37,231 nucleotides of DNA from Planctomycetota bacterium. Its GTDB lineage: Bacteria > Planctomycetota > Uabimicrobiia > Uabimicrobiales > Uabimicrobiaceae. Shown here piece after piece: positions 24,160 to 32,894 of this stretch (position 1 is its first letter; each line of letters opens with the position of its first letter). The stretch is from contig JAJDCR010000103.1 of NCBI GenBank assembly GCA_029260735.1, forward strand, positions 1-37,231, given 5' to 3'. Under the pieces are notes generated by a model. That model made no database searches and was not told the DNA's origin. It saw only the letters and a list, made by a program, of their open reading frames with translations. The position numbers and the translations under genes are program-made.

Positions 24160-25077
24160 ATGACGCAAAATAAGAAAAGAAAATTTTCAAGAATAAAGAA
24201 AATCGCTCTTTTTATTCTTACTCTATTTACTCTTTTTGTCTCATTGATTGCCTTTAATGGTTTAGTTTTAGCGGCGAATGAGACGCCTTTGCTTTTTTTG
24301 ACAAACCACCCAGCTAAGAAAATTGATTCTCGAGAAGCTACTATTAAAATACTTTCTTACAATATTGCTAAGTGCTTTATCACAAAAAGATTTCGATTCG
24401 TTGGACCAGAGAAAGTACGAGCTCGCTTGGAAAAAATCGCTCGGGTAATTCGAGAAGAGGAGCCTGATTTGGTGTTTATTTCTGAGGCTATCGTGGAATG
24501 TGCTCCTTGTCCCGTTAATCAAGTTGAGTATTTGGCACAAGCGACAGGCATGCACAGCTTTGCCTTTGGTGAAAACTATAACTTGGGTCTTCCTTTTTAC
24601 CGTATTGTCGGAGGAAACGCTATTTTATCTCGCTTTCCTATGAAAGTGGTAGCCAATCCTTCTTTGGTCGGACGTAAGCCGTTTTTTATTACTCGGAATA
24701 ATCGGCGTGTTCTTTGGGCAGAGTTTGAAATTCAAGGAGAAAGGATTCTTTTGGCATCGATCCATAACGATTCTTTTCAAATCGAAAATAATCACAAACA
24801 ACTCCAACAGATATTGGGTTTTTTGGGAGAGAGAAAAGCAATTCTGGCCGGAGATTTTAACTCGCGCCCTGAACAAGCTCCTATTCAATGGTTGAAAGGG
24901 CAAGAAAAATTTAGCGGGAATTTTAGGGGAGACTTCACTTTTTCTTCTGAAGACCCCGACAAAAAAATAGACTATATTTTTGCTCCAAACTCATGGGAGT
25001 TAATCGAGACGCGAGTCATCTCTAACCATGCATCAGATCACTTTCCTCTCGTTGCCACATTCTCTCTAAAGAAATAG
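24160..25077 (+). CDS. Endonuclease/exonuclease/phosphatase family protein
   Basis: The 305-residue protein has an N-terminal membrane helix or signal peptide (about 16-38, ending LVLAAN). The EEP fold motifs follow: ILSYNIAK (the N residue), DLVFISEA (the metal-binding E), LLASIHND, LAGDFNSRP, KKIDYIFAP and SNHASDHFPLVA (the catalytic DH pair). The family includes DNases, sphingomyelinases and inositol phosphatases; the export signal and helix make an extracytoplasmic phosphodiesterase more likely than a DNA-repair enzyme. GGGAGA precedes the ATG. It ends 3 bp from the convergent DUF374 gene. Confidence 0.75.
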   Translation: MTQNKKRKFSRIKKIALFILTLFTLFVSLIAFNGLVLAANETPLLFLTNHPAKKIDSREATIKILSYNIAKCFITKRFRFVGPEKVRARLEKIARVIREEEPDLVFISEAIVECAPCPVNQVEYLAQATGMHSFAFGENYNLGLPFYRIVGGNAILSRFPMKVVANPSLVGRKPFFITRNNRRVLWAEFEIQGERILLASIHNDSFQIENNHKQLQQILGFLGERKAILAGDFNSRPEQAPIQWLKGQEKFSGNFRGDFTFSSEDPDKKIDYIFAPNSWELIETRVISNHASDHFPLVATFSLKK

Positions 25078-25080
25078 ATT

Positions 25081-25812
25081 CTAAGCTGAAAGTGAACATT
25101 TATCTCGGGCTACTTGGTAGCATTTTTGAAGGCGATCATTGGCTTTTTGCCGTAGCTCTTCCATTTCTTCGTCACTAGCGTCTTCAGGAACAAAAATTGG
25201 CTCTTCGTAGGCCATGACAATTTTAGAAAAGGGAGAAGGGAGCATGGTTTCGTCCCAGTTGCCAAAAGTCCAAGCAGGAGTAGCATACCAGTTGCTCGGA
25301 ACTATCGGTAATCCTGTTTCCTTCGCTAGCTTGATTACTCCCATTTTGACCTCCTGAGCAGGGCCTTTGGGTCCATCAACGGTCATGAGTCCATGATGGG
25401 CTTGTTTTCCCTTGGCCTTACCTTCCTTGAGCATATCAATCATAACTTGAAGGGCGGCTTTCCCTCCTCTTGTACTTGAGCCTCGAGCCGCTTTTTGTCC
25501 AAAAAGAGCCATCGCTCCAACAATATAATCACCTTCTGGGCTAGAGCTAACCATTCCTATCCGACTTCCGTAACGTTTGTGTCGCAGAAAAAAAGGAAGA
25601 AAGAGTATTCCCTGGTGAAAGCAGGCAAAAATGATAGATTGCCCTTTTGAAACAAAATTGTCAAAGTAGTCCTTGTTGTGATAAACAATTTTTGAAGTTC
25701 CAAAAATGACAAAAGAAATTGTGTAAAAAAATTTAGGAATGAACCATTTACAAAAGCGAAACTGAAGAGAACGTCTCCTCTTAATGGTCGATGGTTTTTC
25801 AGGAAGATCCAT
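25081..25812 (-). CDS. DUF374 lysophospholipid acyltransferase family protein
   Basis: The 243-residue protein fits the DUF374 group of LPLAT-like acyltransferases. It has IFACFHQGILFLPFF (with the HQ motif), MVSSSPEGDYIVGAMALFG, ARGSSTRGGKAALQVMIDML, and the block MTVDGPKGPAQEVKMGVIKL. The N-terminal region has a hydrophobic segment (FYTISFVIFGTSKIV) probably at the membrane surface. In Gram-negative bacteria such proteins act in lipid A or lipoprotein acylation; the reaction here is not known. AAAAAGGAA lies upstream of the ATG. Confidence 0.8.
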   Translation of the reverse strand: MDLPEKPSTIKRRRSLQFRFCKWFIPKFFYTISFVIFGTSKIVYHNKDYFDNFVSKGQSIIFACFHQGILFLPFFLRHKRYGSRIGMVSSSPEGDYIVGAMALFGQKAARGSSTRGGKAALQVMIDMLKEGKAKGKQAHHGLMTVDGPKGPAQEVKMGVIKLAKETGLPIVPSNWYATPAWTFGNWDETMLPSPFSKIVMAYEEPIFVPEDASDEEMEELRQKANDRLQKCYQVARDKCSLSA

Positions 25813-25951
25813 AAGTTGTATTCCTTTTTGTTGTATTTATGTTGCTTTATTTCTCGCCAAATCAACTCAATTTACCCTGTCTACTAAGCGATAAATGGTG
25901 GTCGAGATGAGCCTGATTTTAGAATAGGCCCTTAAGGAACCCAACTAGCAT

Positions 25952-25989
25952 TTTTTGTCCCACTATTTTTTGAAGTAGCAGGACAAAAA
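25952..25989. repeat. 9-bp hairpin with T/A flanks
   Basis: TTTTTGTCC and GGACAAAAA form a perfect 9-bp stem with a 20-nt loop. It lies 34 bp beyond the SpoIID-domain gene. The T-run is inside the stem and no U-tail follows, so a terminator role is uncertain. Confidence 0.4.
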
Positions 25990-26022
25990 TTAAGATTTTC
26001 ATTTCCCATAAATGAAGAATGT

Positions 26023-27453
26023 CTACTTTCGCACTTCAGTGCCAGTGTAGTATTTTTGGATGATTTGCCGATAGTTCCAGCCTTTAAGAGCATAGGTTTG
26101 TAATCCCCATTGACATGCTCCGACTCCATGCCCGTAGTATTTATTATGCCCACAGGCACAAACGACACTACGCAAATAAGGTTGATAGTTCCAAAGTTCT
26201 TCGCTATTGCGGGTGCGTCCGTTGCAATGAGCAAAGTAGACGGCAGAGCTAATTTGCCGGCCATTATGATAGATTAAAACATCTTTGGTATCATCGACCG
26301 CTTGGCGGGCATTGGGAGAAATATTCGAAGTCCAAGCTTGGCAGTGGGTGCTTGTGCAAATATCTGCGTTACTATGTCGCTTACGCCCGACAGCGTAAGT
26401 TCGAGCGGCAACAGACATGGCTCGGTGTGCCTCTAGCTTCCAACTAGCGTAAATTTCCGCTGATACTACCCCTTTTAAATAGTCTTGTAGTTTTACTGTC
26501 CGAACCACGTTTTCTTTGCGGAAGAAAACTCGAATTGTTTTGGGAGCATCTCGGTCGACTTCTGTTAAAGCAGACTCTTCTTTTAAAACAGGATGCGAAA
26601 GAGGAAGAAAAGCGTGGGGGTTTTCCCACTGAGATAATTCACTATGTCGATAGATAGAAACCCCTTCTTTTGATGTTACCATTTCGTAAAGGTATCCTTG
26701 AGGGCCTATTGCTAAGGGAGAGAAAATTTGAGTAAAGGAGCGAGACAAAACTACTTGGTTACTTGTCTTACCCCCCAGTTCGTATCTCAAAACGACGGTC
26801 TTGCTTTTATTTTTTGAGTTTAATTTGGCTGCAAAATAAAGTCTTTCGTTAGAGTCGAAAGAACTTAGGGGCCAGGCTTGGATTATTTTAGCAGAAGGAG
26901 TCCAGCCAAAATGACTTTCTTCTCGGGAGTTTTTTCCAACGATTACTTGGTTTTCCCAAAAAGTAAAAGACATTTCAGAGTTAGTGCGAGTGTTTAAATT
27001 TTTCACTCGATTTCCCTCTCTGGCCCACCAATCTCCCTCTTGATACCAAACTTGACTTAAAGCGGCAAAGTTGTCCAAGCTTTGCCCTGCTCGTTCTCCG
27101 TTAATCCAGGTAATCTGCTTTAAGGAAGGAGAAAAAATAGCGATTTCCCCTGTGGGAGAAACAGCTAAACCACAACCTGGTGCTTGGTAAGTGATACTTT
27201 CTAGAAAATTTCCTTGAGAACTATAGATCAAAATACGTTTGTGCAGATTATCTAAGAGATAAATATTCTCTTTTCCATCCACTCCCAAAGATTGAGGACC
27301 CAGGTAGTAGCCCGTTTTTTTATCAAAATCATCCCCCGCTTGATATTGTAGTTGGGCTTTTCCTTCTTGCCAAGGAACTTGAAAAAGCTCCTCTCCTAAA
27401 ACAAATGTAGGTAAAAAGAAGATGAAAGAAAGAAAGTAAATAATATGGCGCAT
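26023..27453 (-). CDS. SpoIID-domain protein with N-terminal propeller-like part
   Basis: The 476-residue protein has a signal peptide (residues 1-20), then repeated strands of about 40 residues that look like a beta-propeller (for example QSLGVDGKENIYLLDNLHKR). The C-terminal third matches the SpoIID/LytB domain: VKLQDYLKGVVSAEIYASWK, AHRAMSVAARTYAV, CQAWTSN, RQAVDDTKDVLIY, and YGHGVGACQWGLQTYALKGW. SpoIID enzymes are lytic transglycosylases acting on stripped glycan strands; in non-sporulators this domain is widespread in cell-wall remodelling. GGGAGG lies before the ATG. The target glycan here is unknown. Confidence 0.8.
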   Translation of the reverse strand: MRHIIYFLSFIFFLPTFVLGEELFQVPWQEGKAQLQYQAGDDFDKKTGYYLGPQSLGVDGKENIYLLDNLHKRILIYSSQGNFLESITYQAPGCGLAVSPTGEIAIFSPSLKQITWINGERAGQSLDNFAALSQVWYQEGDWWAREGNRVKNLNTRTNSEMSFTFWENQVIVGKNSREESHFGWTPSAKIIQAWPLSSFDSNERLYFAAKLNSKNKSKTVVLRYELGGKTSNQVVLSRSFTQIFSPLAIGPQGYLYEMVTSKEGVSIYRHSELSQWENPHAFLPLSHPVLKEESALTEVDRDAPKTIRVFFRKENVVRTVKLQDYLKGVVSAEIYASWKLEAHRAMSVAARTYAVGRKRHSNADICTSTHCQAWTSNISPNARQAVDDTKDVLIYHNGRQISSAVYFAHCNGRTRNSEELWNYQPYLRSVVCACGHNKYYGHGVGACQWGLQTYALKGWNYRQIIQKYYTGTEVRK

Positions 27454-27612
27454 GGTGACCTCCCATTACTTGAGTTTTAAGTTAATATAGATGAAAAGGA
27501 AAAGTTCTATTTTACGGAAATCTCTTTCTCGGTTCAAGTTGATTAAAATATTTGTTTGCTAAATAAGAACTAAGAAGCTTATTAAAGTTTGGGATTCTCA
27601 TCGAAGGAATGA

Positions 27613-27641
27613 TTGACATGAAAGTTAAATTTGGTTATGAT
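27613..27641 (+). promoter_or_regulatory. Sigma70-type promoter before kinase pair
   Basis: TTGACA (27613-27618), a 17-bp spacer and TATGAT (27636-27641) match the consensus closely. The start of transcription would lie about 35 bp before the first kinase ATG at 27683. This is the clearest promoter in the window. Confidence 0.7.
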
Positions 27642-27682
27642 AAATTAAGTTTATTTCCCTTATTTTTCATGATGAGAGTAAA

Positions 27683-28897
27683 ATGGCAAGAGTAAATAAT
27701 TGGAGATTCCACTGTCCTTTTTGTGGAACTGTTCTCACTGTTCGTCCAGATCCTTTAATTATTGGACAATATAGGAATTGCTTTGGGTGCGGTGAACCTT
27801 TTTGTTTAGAAAGAAAAAAGACTACTCTTCCGAAAGAAAAAGATGTTGGGGTAGCACCTTCCGAAGAAGAAACCCGAAAGATCCTTCCGCAAAAATCTAC
27901 CAGTAATTCCTCTGAAGAAAAAACCCGCAAAGTCTTCCCTCAAAAAAAACTGCATCAGAACTTCCCTAAGACTACGAAAGTCCCTCTAGGAAAAGAAAAA
28001 ACAAGAGCGAAGAATCAACAAACTCTTTCGGGAAAAAGAACTATTACGGGAAAAGAAAAAGTCGAAAGAAGGCAGCCTCAAAAAAATATTGTGATAGACG
28101 CTTACCGTATTATCAAAGAATTGGGCCGCGGGGGGATGGGGGCAGTTTACCAAGCTCGTGATACTATTTTGAATAGAGATGTCGCTCTTAAAACCATTCT
28201 TTACGAGGACGGTTCGGAAATTCACGTCAAGCGGTTCCTCAAAGAAGCTCAAACTTCGCAAGCCTTAGACCATCCTAATATTGTTAAAGTTTATGATGTA
28301 AATCACGAGGGAGAACTCTATTACTACACAATGGAGCTTATTCGGGGAACTCCTTTAGATGTGTTCATCCGAAAGACCCCTATCGATGATATTAAAAGCA
28401 TTGAAATAGTTCGAAAAGTCGCTTATGCTATTGATTACGCCCATAAAATGAAAGTTCTTCATCGAGATTTAAAGCCTGCTAATATTATGATGGAAAATAA
28501 TCTTGAGCCCAAAGTTGTTGATTTTGGCTTGGCAAAAATACTCAAAGATACCACGGAGAAACTGACTGCTAGTGGAATTATAGTGGGAACAATTCAGTAT
28601 ATGTCCCCTGAACAAGTTAGTGGAGAAGGAGATTTAAAAAACTCAACAGACATATATTCTCTGGGAGTTATTCTCTACGAGCTTCTTACTGGAACGATTC
28701 CTTTTGATGATAAATCTATCATTAGGCTTTATGACAAGATCAACTCAGAAGAGCCCATTACTCCTAACATTCTTAACCCTAGAATACCAAAAAAACTATC
28801 GCAGATTTGTATGAAAGCAATAGCAAAAAAACCAGAAGATCGTTTTGCCAATGCAAAAGAACTGGGTGATGCTCTTGCTGTCTTTTTACCAAGCTAA
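27683..28897 (+). CDS. Ser/Thr protein kinase with N-terminal zinc ribbon
   Basis: The 404-residue protein starts with a four-Cys zinc-ribbon-like unit (C11, C14, C33, C36 in CPFCG and CFGCG). A Lys/Thr/Gln-rich linker of about 95 residues follows, then a Hanks-type kinase domain from about residue 141. Its motifs are GRGGMGAVY (148-156), the ATP-binding K170 in VALK, HRDLKPANI (260-268), DFGLAK (280-285) and GTIQYMSPE (302-310). The linker carries repeated ETRK/KTRK units. There is no membrane helix or outer sensor, so it is probably cytoplasmic. The second kinase follows 34 bp downstream with the same layout, so this is a tandem duplication under one promoter. Substrates are unknown. Confidence 0.85.
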   Translation: MARVNNWRFHCPFCGTVLTVRPDPLIIGQYRNCFGCGEPFCLERKKTTLPKEKDVGVAPSEEETRKILPQKSTSNSSEEKTRKVFPQKKLHQNFPKTTKVPLGKEKTRAKNQQTLSGKRTITGKEKVERRQPQKNIVIDAYRIIKELGRGGMGAVYQARDTILNRDVALKTILYEDGSEIHVKRFLKEAQTSQALDHPNIVKVYDVNHEGELYYYTMELIRGTPLDVFIRKTPIDDIKSIEIVRKVAYAIDYAHKMKVLHRDLKPANIMMENNLEPKVVDFGLAKILKDTTEKLTASGIIVGTIQYMSPEQVSGEGDLKNSTDIYSLGVILYELLTGTIPFDDKSIIRLYDKINSEEPITPNILNPRIPKKLSQICMKAIAKKPEDRFANAKELGDALAVFLPS

Positions 28898-28931
28898 TCT
28901 AAGTAATACATCTTGAAATTGTGAAAAGAAA

Positions 28932-30011
28932 ATGACAAAAACAAAAAACTGGAAATTTAATTGTCCTTTTTGTGGAACCACTCTCGCCCTTCGTCCTAAT
29001 CCTGCACTTATTGGAGAATATAGAAATTGTTTTGGCTGTGGTGAACCCTTTCTTTTAAAAAGAAAAGAAAGCTCTTCTCCTGAAAATTCGGTAGAAATTT
29101 CTGCTGAGGCTCTTATTTCTGAGCCCAAAAAAAATAGTGTTAAGGCTTTTTTTAATAATGAAAAAGAGTTTTCTCATAAAAAGATGATAGCAGATAGATA
29201 TAGTTTCGTTAAAGAACTGGGAAGAGGAGGAATGGGAGCGGTTTATCAAGTACATGATACTAAATTAAACCGAGATGTAGCTCTCAAAACCATTATTCAT
29301 GAAGAAGATACTGAAAATCAGGTTAAACGATTTATTAGAGAGGCCAAAACTTCTCAAAAACTAGATCATCCCAACATTGTTAAGATCTATGATATTGGCC
29401 ATATTGATCATATTGATCAATATGGTGATAGTTATTTTTTCACTATGGAGTTAATCGAAGGAACAGCTTTAGATTTGTTTATTCAAAAGAATCCTATTCA
29501 TGATATTCAAAGTATTGAAATTGTTCAAAAAATAGCCTATGCCATTGATTACGCACACAGTAAAAAAATTATTCATAGAGACTTAAAGCCTGCCAATATT
29601 ATGATGCAAACGGACTTTGAGCCCAAATTGGTCGACTTTGGGTTAGCAAAAAGACTTAGTGGAGAAAATACGGAACAGCTTACTGCAGAAGGGGTTATTG
29701 TAGGAACAATTCAGTACATGTCACCAGAGCAAATTTGCGGAGATGATTGTCTTAAAAACTCCACCGATATTTACTCGCTAGGAGTTATTCTTTATGAGCT
29801 TCTGACCGGATCAGTCCCTTTTAAAGGTGATTCTATCATCGAACTCTATGATAGAATCACCACCGAAGATGCTATATCTCCTAGTGAAATTAGTTCTTGG
29901 ATTCCTGAGAGCTTATCTCAGATTTGTCTCAAAGCAATGGCAAAAAAGCCAGAAGATCGTTTTGCCATTGCCAAAGAATTCGGGGATGCATTAGCTATTT
30001 TTTTACCATAG
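28932..30011 (+). CDS. Ser/Thr protein kinase with N-terminal zinc ribbon, paralogue
   Basis: The 359-residue protein repeats the layout of its upstream neighbour: C11/C14/C33/C36 zinc ribbon, a shorter linker (about 50 residues), and a kinase domain from about residue 90. Motifs are GRGGMGAVY (97-105), K119 in VALK, IHRDLKPAN (214-222), DFGLAK (235-240) and IQYMSPEQ. It carries a short extra segment, HIDHIDQYGDS, at 158-168 that the first kinase lacks; in the DNA this is a perfect 12-bp inverted repeat. It has no membrane helix. Co-transcription with the first kinase is expected. The two could phosphorylate each other; this is not shown by sequence. Confidence 0.85.
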   Translation: MTKTKNWKFNCPFCGTTLALRPNPALIGEYRNCFGCGEPFLLKRKESSSPENSVEISAEALISEPKKNSVKAFFNNEKEFSHKKMIADRYSFVKELGRGGMGAVYQVHDTKLNRDVALKTIIHEEDTENQVKRFIREAKTSQKLDHPNIVKIYDIGHIDHIDQYGDSYFFTMELIEGTALDLFIQKNPIHDIQSIEIVQKIAYAIDYAHSKKIIHRDLKPANIMMQTDFEPKLVDFGLAKRLSGENTEQLTAEGVIVGTIQYMSPEQICGDDCLKNSTDIYSLGVILYELLTGSVPFKGDSIIELYDRITTEDAISPSEISSWIPESLSQICLKAMAKKPEDRFAIAKEFGDALAIFLP

Positions 30012-30056
30012 TATTCCAAAATTCAATAGACAAAATTGATTTTAAGATAGGGAGCT

Positions 30057-31103
30057 TTAGTGTAAAATCCTCTTCTCCAAATCATCCAACTCATCGCTCA
30101 GCGATTCAACGAAACCACGCAATGTTCTAACAAAAGCACGTTCTGTTGAATCAGGAGGATTATTTAATTCTTTTCGTATTCTGATAAAAAGTGAATCGGT
30201 TTCTCGGAAGATATTACGTACCTTATGATCTAAACGATGTTTTTCTTCTTGATGATTTCTCACTTCTAACTCTAGTGAAGATATACGAGAGTTCAAATCG
30301 TTCTTTTGGTCGACCAGCTCTCGATTTTCGTCTCGGCTTTCATCTAAACGCTTTAAGGCTTCTTCTTTTTCTCTTTCGATTTGCTTTTGCCGCTCTTTTT
30401 CCTCCTCCACTTTTTTCTCTAGACGATCTATTACCTGCCTCCAGTTTGCCTCATCAGGTTTCATCCAGGTACCTTCATAAAGCATAAAACCTCTCTCTCG
30501 CATGCGAGCAGCAAAATCTCTTTCTTCTAGCTCTTTAGCTGCTTTGGTTTCCATCCATTGGTTATTGTATAGTGTTTGCCCGAGGTCTTTTCTTGCTCCC
30601 GCATGATTAGGATAAAAACTAATGACTCTCTTTAATATTTCTTCCGCAGTTTTCTCCGGAAGAGTCTTCCCTTGGCACCAAAGGGCTGCTTGGTAGAGTT
30701 TATCAGGATTAACTCCTGCTCTTTCTAGTTTTTGAGCGAGTTCTTTTTTATTTTTTCGGAGAAAAAATTCCCTCTCTACCTTTTGCGCTTCTTGGGAAAG
30801 AGCGGTTTGCTTATAACGATAGTTTTTCTTACACCAAGCCACTAGGGCCCACCACTCTTTCGGATTATTTCGATCCAGTTGTTGATACTTTTCTTGATAA
30901 ACCTCTTGAGGAGATTTTTTGGAAATGATTTTTGCAATGTCTTCGCGGGGAAAAAAAACCGACCCCATCCCCATTTGGATCTCGACCTTGTTTTTATGCT
31001 TAATCACTTTTCCTTCAAATTTCCGACCATTTTTTAAGTGAATGACATCTCCCCAAAGAAAAGAAACTGTCGAAAAAATAAAAGCTATTATGACGTATCT
31101 CAT
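30057..31103 (-). CDS. Secreted coiled-coil protein
   Basis: The 348-residue protein has a signal peptide (residues 1-18, ending SFLWG-D). A short beta unit follows (VIHLKNGRKFEGKVIKHKNK, seen at the start of many planctomycete secreted proteins), then a helical middle and a long coiled coil (about 235-315, rich in E, K, R and L) that includes EKKVEEEKERQKQIEREK. AGGAGAGTAAA lies before the ATG. It is the last gene of the sigma/anti-sigma set, 29 bp after the secretin-N-like gene. A structural or scaffold role is likely; no enzyme motif is seen. Confidence 0.65.
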   Translation of the reverse strand: MRYVIIAFIFSTVSFLWGDVIHLKNGRKFEGKVIKHKNKVEIQMGMGSVFFPREDIAKIISKKSPQEVYQEKYQQLDRNNPKEWWALVAWCKKNYRYKQTALSQEAQKVEREFFLRKNKKELAQKLERAGVNPDKLYQAALWCQGKTLPEKTAEEILKRVISFYPNHAGARKDLGQTLYNNQWMETKAAKELEERDFAARMRERGFMLYEGTWMKPDEANWRQVIDRLEKKVEEEKERQKQIEREKEEALKRLDESRDENRELVDQKNDLNSRISSLELEVRNHQEEKHRLDHKVRNIFRETDSLFIRIRKELNNPPDSTERAFVRTLRGFVESLSDELDDLEKRILH

Positions 31104-31132
31104 TTTACTCTCCTAGCAAATTGTAGATAATG

Positions 31133-32884
31133 TTACTCTTGATTGACCTCTAAAGCTTCCACTCGGGCAACAAAAATAAATTTTTCTTTACGATTTTCTG
31201 AAACGCTTAATATGTAGTCTTGACCAAAGGGAAGAAAAAATTTTCCTTCGCATTGACCTGTTTCTAAACCAGGGTTTTCTAAAACCTTTCCTTCATCAAA
31301 AATAATTTGAGTAAATTCATCCCTAACTTTTGACTGGAAAACGTGAATATAAACAAGGGTTCCTTTTTGGTCAACCGCTAATGATTTTAGCTGAGCCCTA
31401 ATTCCTGCACTGACTGAGCCAATAAAAGGATCGTAAACGGAAGCTCCCTTCGCTATTTCGACATCATAATCTTTGATGAAATTGTAGCTTTTTAAAGAAT
31501 AGGCAATGGCTTGTTGCTCCTTAACACAAGCTGTTTGCAAATGTTCTTGGCGATGAGCATTTTTGGCCAGCAATTTTTTATCCTCTTTGCTTAAAAACTG
31601 CTTGCTACTAAGCACTATATCACTGGAACTATTTTTCTTTAGACTATAGCAAGACACTTTAATAGAAATAGGCTTAGTTTTACTTTGAACAAATTTAGTC
31701 AACTGCTCTTTGATTTGCTTTTCTTGATTAGGGTAGACATCGACCAAAAGAATATCCCGAAAAAATTGATGAGGATATTCTTCCAGATAACGTTCTTTAA
31801 ATTCATCAGGTAAATAAGGAGTAGGAACTTCTTCAAGGGTTGGTTCCAAGTTACTTTGATTGTCTGGAGTAAGTCTAATTGCCGAAGGCAAAGTAATGTC
31901 TGTTACAGGCATAAGTTGATAAACATCGTAATTCTCTGGGATATAAGATAAAGATTGAACGCTGAATAAACCTTGAGACAGAATTTCTTTTTCCGGAGAA
32001 AGAGTTTTAGAAACTAAATCGACTTCTACTGTAATAGCTTGAAGTTTCTCCCCATAGGGAAAAAGTCCGAAGATTCTCTCTTTTTCTAAAGGTAAAAGGA
32101 GTGTTCCTTCTATTCCTCTTAATGCTGCCACGGGAAGTTGGAAATTACTTTTTAAATTCTGAGAAATAGCATAATCTCGATATTTTTCTAAATCAGCAAA
32201 AGAAAAACTTCCTTGCAAATAGGCACTTTTTTCGTCGGGAGTAAGCAAGGCTTTAACAGAGAAAGCATTTCCTTCGGTAAAAACTCCCATAATAGGGTCG
32301 ACAATACTAGCCCCCTCTGCAATCTCTACATCATGGTCCCTCAGATAGTGATGAGACTCTGTTGTGGCAATGTTCATTCTCACTCCTGAAAATCCCTGAA
32401 CGCTAAATTCTTGGATTAATTTGGTCGAGCTTTTCTCAAAAAGTGTTTCTCCTTGGGTAAGAGAATTTCTCTCATAAGGAAGGGACAACTCATAAACTTT
32501 TATTTTCACTAAAATTTTTCTGTGTAAAACCTTTTCTAAGTTCTTTAAAAATTCGTCTATCCGCTGATGAACTTTTCTATCTTGTATGATATAAAGTGTT
32601 TTGTGATGATAGGAAATTTTGTGATTTTCTTTTTCCCAAGTTTTTGGAACGACAAATTTTTGAATTAGTTGAACTAAATCATCCATGGAAGTTTCTGTGT
32701 GGGTAATTAAGGTCATAGTTCCTATGCTAGATGACTCTGTTGTAAAGCCGATCTTTTCAGAAAATAACTCTCTATCATCAAAAGGAACGACCAACGAAGA
32801 AACATCATAAACTCTGGTTTCTTGAGCAAAAATCGAGTTTGCCCAAAATGAAATTAAAATTAGAAATAGGTAGATAATTTTCAT
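31133..32884 (-). CDS. Secreted protein with secretin-N-domain-like repeats
   Basis: The preferred ATG at 32882-32884 (MKIIYLFLILISFWANSIFA) gives 583 residues with a clear signal peptide, and AAAGGGAAG precedes it. The segment MDDLVQLIQKFVVPKTWEKE, followed by LYIIQDRKVHQRIDEFLKN, resembles N-terminal secretin domains (N0/STN-like) of planctomycete secreted proteins. The rest is two long beta-rich halves that look alike: both carry YDVEIAKGASVYDP or HDVEIAEGASIVDP and a nearby FTE/GSVSAG region, so the protein probably arose by internal duplication. It has no secretin pore domain. It follows the anti-sigma gene by 10 bp. Its function is not known. Confidence 0.65.
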   Translation of the reverse strand: MKIIYLFLILISFWANSIFAQETRVYDVSSLVVPFDDRELFSEKIGFTTESSSIGTMTLITHTETSMDDLVQLIQKFVVPKTWEKENHKISYHHKTLYIIQDRKVHQRIDEFLKNLEKVLHRKILVKIKVYELSLPYERNSLTQGETLFEKSSTKLIQEFSVQGFSGVRMNIATTESHHYLRDHDVEIAEGASIVDPIMGVFTEGNAFSVKALLTPDEKSAYLQGSFSFADLEKYRDYAISQNLKSNFQLPVAALRGIEGTLLLPLEKERIFGLFPYGEKLQAITVEVDLVSKTLSPEKEILSQGLFSVQSLSYIPENYDVYQLMPVTDITLPSAIRLTPDNQSNLEPTLEEVPTPYLPDEFKERYLEEYPHQFFRDILLVDVYPNQEKQIKEQLTKFVQSKTKPISIKVSCYSLKKNSSSDIVLSSKQFLSKEDKKLLAKNAHRQEHLQTACVKEQQAIAYSLKSYNFIKDYDVEIAKGASVYDPFIGSVSAGIRAQLKSLAVDQKGTLVYIHVFQSKVRDEFTQIIFDEGKVLENPGLETGQCEGKFFLPFGQDYILSVSENRKEKFIFVARVEALEVNQE

Positions 32885-32894
32885 AAGCTTCCCT

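Noticed and set aside
25932..26264. A 110-codon frame at the end of the SpoIID-domain gene
   Set aside because: It is a shadow of the conserved SpoIID region in another frame and crosses the intergenic hairpin.
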